From Amorphophallus konjac (Eukaryota > Streptophyta > Magnoliopsida > Alismatales > Araceae): DNA of 64,000 nucleotides. Below, in pieces: positions 53,997-64,000 of this stretch. Under the pieces are notes generated by a model, which searched no databases, had not been told where the DNA came from, and saw only the letters and a list, made by a program, of their open reading frames with translations. How positions within the stretch are numbered: the first letter of the stretch is position 1; each line of letters begins with the position of its first letter. Where the stretch lies: assembly GCA_022559845.1 (NCBI GenBank), contig CM040128.1:220333643-220397642 (forward strand). The letters are read 5' to 3'. Made by a program: the position numbers and the translations under genes.

Positions 53997-55665
53997 TTAC
54001 GGCTCTTGGAGTATCTTGATAAGAGTTTCTCTTAGGTCCTTACTCCAAGCAACGGCTTCCCAAATTGAAACACTGGCAGTGAAGCGCTTCATCTGGTGGA
54101 GGACTTTCCGATCAGCTCGGGCTCGAGCATCCTCCAAAAAGGGTAGTATGTCAGGCTGAATCTTCTTTGAGCTGCCGTGCGTATCCCCGCCGGAAAGTTG
54201 CACTGCCTTGCCCTTACCATCGAGATCAGATTGACTTTGATTGCCAGCGGACTCCTGGAACAGGGATGTCAGTGATGGCTCTTACGGGGGTGACTGGCGG
54301 GCTGGCTCATCCTTGCCAGACGGTCCCGCCTGCTCTGCTGCAGAAGCTGGTACTGGTGTAGGGGCTGGAAGGCTAGCCGCAGCCCTGTCAATGCCAGAAG
54401 GATCGAAGATACTGGGTCCCCTCCGAATTTCTACTTCCAGAATGGGAGCCGGTTCCTCTCCTCAAAAGAGGATGATTCGTTCCGGATCGAAGGTGGACAG
54501 AGAGAGGGGTAACTCAGGAGCTCTCCCACGGCCTCTACCGCGTCCCTGGCCGCGATCTCGGCCACGACCGGCATGCTCTGGAGCTGGTTGTAGCCCAAGA
54601 GGGGTAATGGTTCTTTGTCTTGTCCGCAAGGCTACTGGCTCGCCCCGCCGAGAAGTGTTGATATTGTCAGGGGGTGGAATGGCCACCATGTTGCAGGTGT
54701 AGAACCGAAGCATTTCTTCCAACTGCTCTGTGGTGATCTTCTCGTCTTTATAGCACAAGGAGAGCTCGTCCAAGATCACGAGTCTTTCGCCGTTCTTAAG
54801 CTTTTGGATCATCTCTTGGACCCGATTTCTGAGGCGGGCTCATTTCTACATTTCTTCCCACGTGATATAGCTGTCGAGTGGGAGAGCTCCGGTAGGACGA
54901 GGAGGAACGTATTCCTCCAGGTCATCAATGAGCCACTGGAGCCTTTGGAGAGGCGTTAGCTCGACTAGTGATTGTAGGGCGGCTGCTTGTTCAGCTTGTT
55001 TCTTGAGCCGCCTTATGAGGTTCTTCCTTCTATTTCTCTCTTGTCTCTTGGCAATAGCAGTCTCCAAGGGAGTAGGATGGAGAGGTGTTGTAGCCAGAGT
55101 TAATAAATCCTCATGAGGATATCTCCAAGCTGGTGCCTTTGCAGGGCAAGGTTGATGACCCTTCCTTGCCCAGATTTCGATCCAGGCACCTTCCGCTTGT
55201 TGTATCTGGAAGGTGGCGTTGATCGCCTGCTCGATTATCTCGAGCGGCAATTCTTGGTATGCCGGAATACTGGGACTGGCGTCCGAATACGTATGCGCGG
55301 TTTGGTGCCTTACCCACGGTGGCAGTAGCTTTTGAGGAGTCAGTTGACTGGTGCTGGCGTCCGAAGATGTATGCGCGGTTTGATGCCTTAGCCGCAGGTG
55401 GCGACAACTTTTGTTGAGAAGTGGACCAAGAGGTATGCTTGTTGTTCTGCTCCTTAGTCTTTCCTTTGTGATCACGCTGAGGGTTGGGCCTAGCGACGAC
55501 CGAAGGCATCACGAGACATTGCTGCTCTGCATAATTATCCCGACTCCGCGAACTGGCTGAGCCTTGTGGCGGTGAGCCCGCTGCTTGAATCGAAGCCGCT
55601 GAAGACCCCGAAGATGTCTTCTTTGTACTTTGGATTGTGCTAAAGGGTATGCAGAGGGGACCCAA
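53997..55665 (-). pseudogene. D gag, C-terminal portion
   Basis: Fragments in three frames (53997-54203, 54462-54812, 54846-55475, 55111-55665). 54462-54812 has a Gly/Arg-rich stretch (RGRDRGQGRGRGRGR) that could bind RNA. 55111-55665 repeats a unit containing RAYIFGRQ/RAYVFGRQ twice. No known enzymatic motif. Confidence 0.5.
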
Positions 55666-55893
55666 CGACCCATCCGCTGAAGGGGTGTGACAAGGCTGAG
55701 GTGGGACCTCTCCCTACTTTTACTTTCCCTTCCTATCCACGGACATTGGAGACGGAGATAGGATGCGAGGATGATGGGAGAGAGATGAAGAGCCCGTCGT
55801 CGTCTCGCCCACCAGAACGTCCTCTCGACCGAGAAGGACCTGGAGGAGCCTGGCGGTATCTTCTTCAGGGAAAGGGAGAGACTTTAGCTCCCG

Positions 55894-57207
55894 CTAGGAC
55901 CGCCACCGCACGACCGAAGTGGCTGGGGTTGGCTGGCTAGGTGCTGATGTCTGGAAGTCCAAAGGGGCCGACAGAGCAAAAGAATGGATGACGTTGACCA
56001 AGAAGTCAGTCGGCTCCGTCTCTTGACTGGCATCCTGCTCTCTATGCCTTCGCAATCGCTCAAGCGCCTCTTGGTTGTCGGTCTGAAACTCGAGCCATTC
56101 CGGAGGATGCTGGTGAGGCAGCCCGTGCCCATTTTCTTGAGGAGAGTCTGGCCGCTCTGGCGCATTCCTAGCAGTGCTGAGGGTTTCTTCGACAGCTTGC
56201 CAAAGCCTGACAAGTGACATAGAATTCCCCTCTACATCGATCTGCTCCCATTGGATCTGTTCCTGGATGAGTTGTTGAACTTCCTCACAGGACTCGATCG
56301 GGTGGCAAATTCTGGCGTGGAAGGGGTAGTACTGGGGGTGACTACGATCCCAATGGGTGTAGTCGGCCGGCGAGTCGCAGGGCATGATCTGCCCATTCTC
56401 AATAATGATATCGAAGAGTTGCCAGGTTCGCTCCCTGGGGAAGGAGAGAGGTCTGTGATCATGCCAGGGCCTCCACCCCAGATACCAAATCGAATGTCCC
56501 CTTCGATTGGCACTGGGCTCCTCTGACTCATCATCAGAGAGAGAAAATGCGGCCATTATATGGATGACATTGGCTGAGTGGTGAACCACGCATGCTGCCT
56601 TAGCTAGCCTGGTCCACGTATGTGGTTGCGGGGGATCGACGAGACCACTCTTCATTTTAACGAGGCCATCTCGGATCAGCTTCTGTGCCTGAGTCTTGAA
56701 GACATAGCAATCTTCAATTGAGTGACCCAGCATGCGATGATACAGGCAATAACAAGGATCATCGATCTTCAGAGCCTCGTCCGGCTTGCGGATTTCTGGC
56801 AGCTCGATAATCTTCTGGGCCATGCAGAGGTCGAAGAGCATCTTTGTATGTTCCTTCGTAAAGGAGAAGGGTGTCTTCATGCGCTCCGAGAAGGAGGGAG
56901 CAGCCGGCTTGTCCGCTGGCTTTTTGTCAGAGCTGTTGGATTCGGCCTCCTTACTGGCCTTGGCAGCAGGGGTGAACTCTATGATATTCACCTCCTTGCC
57001 AGACTGGGGTTCTCGCGCTTGCATACCCTTTGCTGCAGTATAGCTCAGGTTATCGGCGAAGAACATCTCTATTTCGGTGACTACCGAATTGAGTTGGTCA
57101 AAGCCTTTAATATTGGTGCCGATAAGCTTTTCACTGACCTCGGCTGCCAGACCTCGATGACATATGGTGATGGCGTCCTCTTGAATGGGTGGATTGACAC
57201 ACCACAT
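55894..57207 (-). CDS. D gag, central portion with zinc-finger-like unit
   Basis: 437 residues uninterrupted. Gag core at the start (MWCVNPPIQEDAITICHRGL). A Lys/Ala-rich linker follows. Then a Cys/His unit CYCLYHRMLGHSIEDC, the usual form in Tat-type gag (YHRxxGHxxEDC). The rest has acidic and Gln-rich stretches. The N-terminal side overlaps 57131-57643 in another frame, so a frameshift lies near 57200. Confidence 0.75.
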   Translation of the reverse strand: MWCVNPPIQEDAITICHRGLAAEVSEKLIGTNIKGFDQLNSVVTEIEMFFADNLSYTAAKGMQAREPQSGKEVNIIEFTPAAKASKEAESNSSDKKPADKPAAPSFSERMKTPFSFTKEHTKMLFDLCMAQKIIELPEIRKPDEALKIDDPCYCLYHRMLGHSIEDCYVFKTQAQKLIRDGLVKMKSGLVDPPQPHTWTRLAKAACVVHHSANVIHIMAAFSLSDDESEEPSANRRGHSIWYLGWRPWHDHRPLSFPRERTWQLFDIIIENGQIMPCDSPADYTHWDRSHPQYYPFHARICHPIESCEEVQQLIQEQIQWEQIDVEGNSMSLVRLWQAVEETLSTARNAPERPDSPQENGHGLPHQHPPEWLEFQTDNQEALERLRRHREQDASQETEPTDFLVNVIHSFALSAPLDFQTSAPSQPTPATSVVRWRS

Positions 57208-58150
57208 GCTGAGGTCTCGCCACTTTTTGATGAAGTCGAGGGCGCTCTCGCCCTTTTTCTTCCGAAGAGAATAGAGTTCGGCTAGGGAGACCTTTCGCTC
57301 GACCGTTTGAAAGCGGTCGAGAAATTTCTTCTGGAGATCCGCCTAGTCGATGACTGAGTTGGGCTTCAGGCGGGAATACCATTGAAAGGCCGTTCCCGTG
57401 AGTGAAGTAGCGGAGGAGATATGATTCATCCAGTGCCAACTCACCCATGACCGTAACATAGTAAGCCAAGTGTTCATGCGGCGACCCCTGCCCGTCAAAC
57501 TTTTGCAGCTTCGGGGGCTTGGAGTACTCTTGGGGAAGCTTTTTCAGCTGGTGGTGAAGCGGGTAGGGTACACTGTAGAGGTCTACTGTGGCAACCCCTT
57601 CACCATACTGGGCGAGCTTTGTCTCGATAATACGCTCAATCATCTGGCATTACGCCAGGAGATTTTCTAGTATTGGCGTATTGGAGGCTCGTGGCTGAGT
57701 CTCAACCGGAGGCGTGCCAAACCCAATTGCCAATGGAGTTCGAGCAATCACTGCTGAAGTGTTGGCAGCATCATGGGCCACCGGCGGTGCCGGCGCCTCG
57801 GCCTGGGGCCTAGTAGGTTGCTGAGGATGAAGATCCCGTTCCTGGAGGAGATCTTGCAGGAGGGCCTTCAGATGCTGGTTCTCCTTCATGAGAGTGTCGA
57901 GGGTCAATTCTTGAGCCTCGTTCACAGGAGGGACATTGTTGACTGCCTCTGCGTTGAGAGGAGGGTCGCGGTCTTTCACCTGGACTTCTTCCGCGCGTTC
58001 CGACGCCTGTGGTCCGACAGAAGTGCCGATGTGACCTGTTGGGGGAGGCGACGGAGCCTGATGGCGCGGCCTCCTGAAGTGGGACAGAGGCTGGTTCAGA
58101 TCATCAGAATGGGTTTCTAGCTGGTGTCCGGTGGTGAAGCACGCGAACAC
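57131..58150 (-). pseudogene. D gag, N-terminal core
   Basis: 57131-57643: PPKLQKFDGQGSPHEHLAYY, the entry to the Gag core of Tat elements. 57650-58150: Pro-rich with a possible short coil (MKENQHLKALLQDLLQERD). Stops separate these from each other. To the right, near 58170-58240, a segment with SVFDRLG, familiar in Tat gags, is readable in the same direction. Confidence 0.7.
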
Positions 58151-58542
58151 TCAAACCGCATCATTGATGAACCGGGCCGTCCGCTTCCTACGCGGGTGCC
58201 GCACTAGGCGGATGGGCGCTCCTAGTCTGTCAAATACCGAGGTGCGTTGCAGAGGGGGTTCACTCCCAATATCAGTTGGAGGAGAGTCCGGGACAGGTTG
58301 TTAGAGGGCCCGGGCTCGGGCTCGCCTTTGCCTCCGCTTGCTTGTGCGGGGGATATTGGATGATTGGGTGTCATCAGACAGTGCTACCGTGAGGCCGGTT
58401 GCATCCTGCGTGATGCCGTGTCTGAGCGCTCAAAGGGGATTTCTAATACGCGCCCTTCGGACAGCTTGAGCTTCTTCTGGGGTGACCCAGATTCTCCTCA
58501 GGTCAGATTGTTGGTCTCCCTTGTCACCATTTTTTTGACAAA

Positions 58543-59880
58543 TTATCTTGGGAGGCGGTTTGTCGGGCTACGGTGGGTGCCGCCGGGCTGTTGCCGAGGA
58601 ACCCACTCCTTTGAGCTTCGCCCCGTCCTCTCGTGTTTGCCGCAAGAGGTCAGAACGATTGGAGGTGGGGATGGTGGAAACGGTCCATTCCTGGGGGATG
58701 ATTGGTTCACCCCCGTCAAGACGGATCCGCAAGTCACCGACAAGAACTGTCTAGCCGGAGTTGCTGGTTGCAACAGCGAGCCGCTTGTCTCTGTGGCCAT
58801 GGCGATGCTTCTTCTGAGGAGCTGAGGAAGACTCCGCCCCGAGATGGTAGACCGAGAATCCATCAGCCAGAGGTACTGGGATCGACCCCCGGGGTATGAG
58901 ACCCGCGCCGGGAGTCGATGACTGGGCAACCGGGGTATAAGCCTTTGCCCACGCCGATAGGAGTGTTGCCGATGCTCGAGATGACACTCTCGCACCGGGG
59001 AGCGACACCGTCGGAAGTGCTGAGGTGCCGATGCCCCTGGGTCGAGGACCCGAGGTAGGTGCCGGCGTAGTCTGAGCTCGGATCGGAAGGCCCGAGGAAG
59101 GTGCTGAGGAACCTTGCCCCCTGGGTAGAAGACCCGCGGGGAGAGTCGGTTCAACTGGAGTTCAGAACTGGGATCGCGAGTGTGATATCAGAGAACTGCA
59201 AACTCTGGGCTGGGAGCCCACATCGAGAGTCGGCTTTGCCGGGGCTCGGGCCTGCGGGCCCGAGGAAGGTGCTGGGAACCATGGACCCGGGGTTGGAAGC
59301 CGGTGTTGGGTGTCGACTTTGCTGGAACTCGGGGTTGGAGACCCGAGGAAGGTGTTGAGAGGCCGTGGACCTGGGGCTGGGAACCCGTGTTGGGTGCCGG
59401 CTTTGCTGCAGCTCGGGGTTGGAAACCCAAGGAATGTGCTGAGAGGCTGTGAACCCCGGGGTGGAAGCCCGTGTTGGGTGTCGGCTTTGCTACGGCTCGG
59501 GGTTGGAAACCCGAGGAGGATGCTGGGATAGTGACCGAAGTCTGGGGCGCGGGGCCCGCGCCGGAGATCAGACAAGACTGGCCCCGGGAGGTAACGCTTA
59601 CCGAGGTCGGTGTCGATATGGGGACCCTGTAGGGGACAATGGTTGCGGCCCGGTGCCTGGCGCTCAGGTGGGACACCGGTGCTGGAGGTGCGCATGGCAC
59701 ATTGGCCACGGGAGCCGATGAAGAAACTGGGGTTGGCCGAGGAGCAGCCACAGGGATCACGCCCAAGAAGTAGGGTGATCCAATGACGGGGGCGAAGCTG
59801 CCGAAAACAATCGACGTTGCCAAGTAACCCACCCGGGCGTGGATGGCGATGACGTTCGGACCGTAGGTGAGGGCTGCCAT
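58543..59880 (-). pseudogene. D gag N-terminal extension with 28-residue repeats
   Basis: The ATG at 59880 opens 230 residues (to 59188) starting with a hydrophobic stretch, then Pro/Ser/Ala-rich sequence. About four units of 28 residues follow, each with an FQPRAVAKPTPNTGF-like core. The DNA repeat is 84 bp (GGGGTTGGA at 59331, 59415 and 59499, with a diverged copy near 59247). Downstream at 58543-59154 the sequence continues in another frame with more diverged copies. Assignment to D gag rests on direction and adjacency. It could be a separate protein. Confidence 0.5.
59240..59530. repeat. 84-bp coding tandem repeat
   Basis: Units start near 59247, 59331, 59415 and 59499, with high similarity between neighbours and weaker copies back to about 58880. 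84 bp equals 28 codons, so the frame is kept. Confidence 0.8.
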
Positions 59881-61490
59881 GATTGCTAGAGTGCTGTGTG
59901 CTGCGGAGGCGACGGTTGCTGACAGTCGCCGAGCGCGGTCTGACGGTCAGAACGTGGACCAGAAGCTGCTAGAGAATCCGCACGCGAGTACCCTCCTCTG
60001 CCTCTCCTGCAAGGACAGGGAAAGGGCACCAGGGCTTCAGGGCTGGCATAGGCTTTTCTTCAGGAAAAAGAAGGAAGGCGGGAGACGTACCACCGGGTGT
60101 GCCATCCTCTCTGTTGCACGGGTTTTTATGCCGAATGACCGGGGTGAAGGAAGGGATACAGCGGGGAAGGAAAATACGGGAGTTTGATATATCTCGGGTA
60201 TCCTCCTTACAGTTGCAATACTCTCACGGCGGTATCGGGCACTCTCCTTTTACGGAAAGTCGAAAAGGGTCGAATGGCACGGGAATGTAAGAGTACGGGT
60301 TAACCCGACAGGGTGCGGGCGTGCCAGCCGATTTCTCGACAATCACCCGTGGAACCAAGGGTTGACCGAGGAAGCGCCACTAGGGCATGGCACGTGGCCT
60401 CGGGCGATCATGCGACATGTGGAGAGGAGGGGTTCCACGGGTGCGAGTGCATAGGCGATTGTGGAAATCGTGTACTGGACGTCTTTCCCCACCGGTCGCA
60501 AGCAACCGATGTTTATTTACGTCAGATTGAATCCAAACACCTTCGTTCTGAGCTGAACAAAAGTCTGTATATATGCGTGAAGCCGTGGGTAGAGGGCCGG
60601 GAGCATTCTGCAGCTGTGGGAGCGCTTTCGACTGAGTGGTGTTTACTGGGGTTAGGATGTTGGGCACATATGCCGAACGGTGTGGGTAGGGAGCTGGGGA
60701 CCCGAATGCGGGCGCTTGTATTTCACTGGTTTTATGATGGGCCGCATGGGCTTTAAAAATGGGCCTAAGTGGCCAAAGTACAACTGGCGCAAGCCGCGGG
60801 ACAACTCCGACACGCGGGTCGGTCCCCGGGTCATCGCGTAACAAAGCGGATACCCGCGTGTTTTACAGGAACTCTTTACAGAGGGATTGGTGTGGGCCCG
60901 ATTGCCTTGGTGGCCAAAGCGGACATGGACTGGCGCTTGGTAGAGGTCGGACGGGGCTCGAGGTGAGCGGTCGGGTCCAAGTCTCAGACGGCGAGTGTCG
61001 TCATGCTGGGGAGTCGAGGTCGGCCCCGAGACTATGATTCCCAGGCGAGAGGTCCGACTGGACTTGAGTTGTTAATCTGAGGGGCCAACGGTCGGCTGGG
61101 GGGTGAATAGTAGGCACACGTCATTATGAAGTGCACTCCTCCACCATCGTAAGTTGGCGTACACTGGCGAACCAGGGATGCGGGTGTGTTTGCCGTTGGC
61201 ATGGTCGCCGTACGTGCGACGGGGATGGTCTTGGTATGAGACGGCTAAACACAGCATGAGGGAAGTATGCGTGACATACCCTCGGCGTGTGTGAGCCGAC
61301 TCGCAAGCCAACCGCGCGTGCACTTGTCTTCTCGCGTTCCCGACCCTTGCCGAAAGCCTCGGGGGCCCGAGGGTGCGACAATTAGGCCGGGGGAGTTTGT
61401 TCGTCCGTCTGAGTGTTTTCTTGTGCAAGCCTTCATCCGTTGCCCCTTGAGCTTCCAAGGGGGAAATTTATATGAATTTGAAGGGGCGAA
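59881..61490. other. GC-rich non-coding region, possible D 5' LTR and leader
   Basis: No ORF is supported. On the minus strand a candidate PBS (TGGCACACCCGGTGG, 60091-60105) lies seven nt after CAACA (60113-60117), so the D 5' LTR might begin on the plus strand at about 60113 with TGTTGCACGGG. A TATA-like CATAAAAACCC lies just inside. I could not find the other end or a partner LTR, so this stays tentative. Confidence 0.3.
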
Positions 61491-61497
61491 GGGAGGG

Positions 61498-61880
61498 GTT
61501 TAGGCGGACCAAGTTGAGGGTTCAACTTGGTTCGGGTAAATCCCCCAAACAGTAGTATTTTTATTTTATTATATATATATTTTTTTGTGTAACGGAGTGG
61601 GGGAGATGGGGTTTAGGTGGACCAGGTCAAGGGCTGGTCTGGTTCGCCTAAACCTATCTTCGGAGGGGTAAAAAATCTTTTTTTTTAATTTGGGTGGGGT
61701 TTAGGCGGACCAGCCTGGGGGTCCAGGCTGGTCCGCCTAAACTCCCTCCCAAAGGGGGTTTAGGCGGACTAGCCTGGGGGTCCAGACTGGTCCGCCTAAA
61801 CCCCCCCATAGGTCCATTTTTTTTATTTTAAAAAATCTTTTTTTTAATACCTAAGGGGTTTAGGCGGACTGGGTTGGAGA
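61498..61880. repeat. Array of four to five 43-44-bp dyads
   Basis: Copies at 61498-61540, 61611-61653, 61699-61742 and 61758-61801, and a half copy at 61858-61880. The third has perfect 20-bp arms (GTTTAGGCGGACCAGCCTGG and its reverse complement) around GGGT. Flanks are T-rich or G-rich runs. The arms of the other copies are imperfect but keep GTTTAGG and CCTAAAC or close variants at the ends. A TATA-like CTATAAAAT on the plus strand lies about 20 bp beyond the last half copy (near 61899). Confidence 0.88.
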
Positions 61881-63148
61881 GAGAGGGGGGTCCCACCTCT
61901 ATAAAATTAAATTTTGGTTATTTTTAGCCCCACTTTGACTCAGCTTGAACGCAAGAAGACAAAGGATATGGGCTTGGACTGGTTGACTGGCTGCTGGTGC
62001 GCGTAGACTGAGGGATTGACGTGTGTGACTCGACGTAATCCCGGGGCTTCGTCTTTGTGAATTCTTCCACGTACGGGTACGATGAATGAAACTTTGCACG
62101 AACCTCGAACTGTGAGATTTGGAATTTGCACGAACTAGGACTGGGGAGGACCGTCGGGCCTCTGGGCTAGGGAGAGGGCACGGCCCCAGGGGAGTTCGCC
62201 ATCCCTTGGGGGTGCGGCTGCGCCCCGGGGTGAACTTGCCCCGGACGAGCCGCAACCCCGAGGGATGGCCCCCGGGGGTCTTCTTTCATCGTCTGGGGAT
62301 GTCCTTTGAAGGACACGGGGTTGCGGGATACTAGGATGTCCTATGGGTGCCGTTGTTCTTCGAGTCGTAGTAGCCGCCCGCAAGGCGTTCGGGCAAATGC
62401 CCGGCACACCCCGGGTTGCCGAACGGGCCGCGTAGGTGACCGGCGATCCTTTGATTTGGTCTAGGGCTGAGGGTAGAAGTTCATGGAGGCTGAGAGGAGG
62501 CACCTTGGGCCCATGGGCCGTGCCTCGTGTTACGTGCCATGTTGTACGGCGGGTTGGTAGGGTAGCCTCGGGTTGGCCCGAGAGCTAAAGTTAAGTGGCT
62601 CATTGCCACGCGTCTAAGGGTCGGGGGTGGCCTCGGCTTGCTGGGGGGTCGTTGTGGGACCCAGTTAGTGTGCTAAAATCACGGGGTGGCCCGTGGTTTG
62701 GTGTAGAAGGGTTGGAACATGTGCGCCCACAAGGTGTTCAGAAAAATACCGAGCACACGTGTGTGAGCCATACACACGTGCTGTGGGCCTCCAAAGCCTG
62801 TGCTTGACTTACTTGGGTCTCCCTTTGACCTTGGAGGGTTGAAAGAAGGCGTCCCGTGGTAGGCCCCTAGCCTTTTCACTGGCTGCCACGTGGCGTGGCT
62901 TGTAGTCGGGGCGCCCCCGTGTTGGCCCGGGTGGCCGTGTAGAATGCGGGCAAAGTCCGCAACTTAGGGGTAGGGAGTGGTCCCGATTGATTGCTAATGC
63001 CGCCGTATACCTCGGCTAGCGGGTCGGGGCCGTTGGTCAGGTCCACTAGGTTGTCGGAGGGGCCGGGTAGCCCATGCCTTGAAGGTGTTCGAGGAAATTC
63101 TCGAACTCTTATTTCAGTGTATTTTGCTGGGGAAATTGTCCGGGTACA
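61881..63148. repeat. GC-rich LTR-like region, possible H 3' LTR
   Basis: No gene supported. At its right end CCGGGTACA (63140-63148) could be the start of an LTR on the minus strand (TGTACCCGG), preceded by a purine-rich tract eight nt away (63156-63167). Tandem-like GGCGTTCGGGCAAAT and GGTGTTCAGAAAAAT blocks (62377, 62729) hint at internal duplication. The left limit is unknown. Confidence 0.35.
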
Positions 63149-64000
63149 ATAACTACCTCCCCCTTTCTTATTAAATGAATGGTAATGGGATAACTAAACA
63201 TACAAATAATTCAAATGACGTGATATGTTCAATGACAATTCCACAAATGGGGTTGTGCAGTGATCTAGAGAGAAACATGCAGATCCATGAAGATAGATAA
63301 ATTTTTTGAGTACACTCAAAATCAAATCTCTTATTATGAAAATAATTAAAATGCGCAATGAACATCAAGCATATGGATACATGGACTTTCTAATTAACAT
63401 TAGTGGATAACTCTCTATCTGCACATGCATTTTCAGACTTGAAATATGATTACTTTACTCTGCCTCAACTTTTTAATAGCAAGAGTGGTCAGGTTTTAAT
63501 CCACACCTTTTTACACAAGGAAACACATAGATCACATGCCAGAAACCCTGATTACTCAGTGTGGTAATCATTCCACTTCCTTTGGAGCAAAGATTAATGA
63601 AAACAACACTTTTCAATGTGAACCACATCACGTCTTAGGTGACATGCATCCGGCTTACTTAGTGAGTTTGATCATTGCTCTATCTTCTTTTCCTTTTCTT
63701 TTACTTTAGATTAGAGTTCCACTTAGCCGTTTTAAGCGAACTCTCCTCATTTCAACAATGGGGAGGCCTAGTTACTATGTTTGGTTTTCCTCCTTTCTTT
63801 TTGCATGAATGCACTTTTTCATATGAGGCAAGTAGTCTTTTTCATGACATTAGTCTTCAAAGAAGATGCAAGATTATGAGTTTCATAAAAGTGTTAAGAA
63901 GAATTTCCTATATCCTTATAAATGATATTCATCAAATACATTTCAATGCAGAAATTTGTGCAAGTTTAATTTCAAGTGTATGCTGAAAATTATGCTATAT
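63149..64000 (-). mobile_element. H: edge of an Athila-like element (internal 3' region)
   Basis: AT-rich, without ORFs. Near 63620-63656 it contains GAACC...CACGTCTTAGGTGA...CCGGCTT, matching the 37-bp repeat in the 3' region of C (42976-43012), and its polypurine-like tract CCTCCCCCTTTC matches the position of the C tract. It continues beyond the window, so LTR pairing and TSD cannot be checked. Confidence 0.5.

Larger units (their letters stand above)
48901..59880 (-). mobile_element. D: Tat-like Ty3/gypsy element with dual RNase H
   Basis: Minus-strand order: long gag (59880 to about 54000), PR, RT, RNase H, archaeal-type RNase H, integrase ending at 48936. All enzymatic domains are present but split by stops. 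The extra RNase H and the RT wording (YVDDLVVK) place it in the Tat lineage. C is inserted 35 bp after its pol stop, and the sequence beyond, with the 3' LTR, is not in the window. The 5' LTR is expected right of 59880, but its limits are not certain. Confidence 0.85.

Noticed and set aside
59188..59880. Host gene encoding a Pro-rich repeat protein
   Set aside because: It lies directly upstream of and in the same direction as the D gag, and lacks any recognised host domain. An element origin is likelier, though not proven.
60091..60117. PBS and LTR start of D (TGGCACACCCGGTGG after CAACA)
   Set aside because: Only the local pattern fits. No partner LTR and no tRNA match could be verified, so not listed as a separate feature.
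62595..62879. Short ORFs in the GC-rich stretch near 62.7 kb
   Set aside because: No start context, no motif, overlapping opposite frames. GC-rich non-coding DNA.
1..64000. tRNA, rRNA or Cassandra-type 5S sequences
   Set aside because: No cloverleaf or 5S internal promoter motif was noticed. The tRNA-like matches are only primer binding sites of the elements.

Overview
The window looks like intergenic heterochromatin from a large plant genome. I found no convincing host gene. Almost every long reading frame belongs to an LTR retrotransposon of the Ty3/gypsy superfamily. The plant assignment rests on the lineages present: chromodomain-bearing Tekay/Del-like and CRM/Galadriel-like elements, Tat-like elements (one with a second, archaeal-type RNase H, one with an antisense ORF), and Athila-like elements. 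The species cannot be told from the sequence.

Left two thirds (1-40648) is a four-level nest. The oldest unit, E1 (Tekay-like, minus strand), has its 3' LTR at 1-1350 and its PBS and 5' LTR from 10549. Element A (plus, 2880-7345, TSD CTCCA) sits in the E1 RNase H/integrase region. A is a non-autonomous relative of element G: it has a gag and an unrecognised second ORF but no pol. Element B (Tat-like, minus, 11919-40496, TSD ATAAG) sits in the E1 5' LTR. B has lost nearly all of pol but keeps gag, an integrase tail and an intron-containing antisense ORF. Element G (CRM/Galadriel-like chromovirus, minus, 15693-36705, TSD CTTTC) is inside B. Element F (Tekay-like, plus, 22368-33432, TSD ACCAA) is inside the gag of G. 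F is the youngest and most intact, with one gag-pol frame broken only by two TAA codons near its end.

Right third: at 40649 the E1 LTR is joined without a TSD to C, a non-autonomous Athila-like element (minus, 40649-48900) with a truncated 3' LTR, a CpG-dense block upstream of its TATA box and an acidic gag-like ORF in place of pol. C lies 35 bp beyond the pol stop codon of D, a Tat-like element (minus, 48901 to about 59880, perhaps further) with PR, RT, RNase H, archaeal RNase H and integrase and a long gag whose N-terminal part carries 28-residue repeats. From about 60 kb to 63148 there is GC-rich LTR-like DNA. At 63149-64000 there is AT-rich sequence resembling the Athila 3' region of C, taken as the edge of another element, H.

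The most unusual signals are these. (1) The 5' end of A is an inverted plus direct copy of its own R-U5 end, so both integrated ends are U5 termini, as expected if strong-stop cDNA had primed on itself. (2) Three unrelated LTR regions carry arrays of fixed-length dyads: 26 bp in F (eleven per LTR, rich in AACGG/CCGTT Myb-type cores), 23 bp in E1 and 43-44 bp near 61.6 kb. (3) The antisense ORF of B retains two introns that keep the reading frame.
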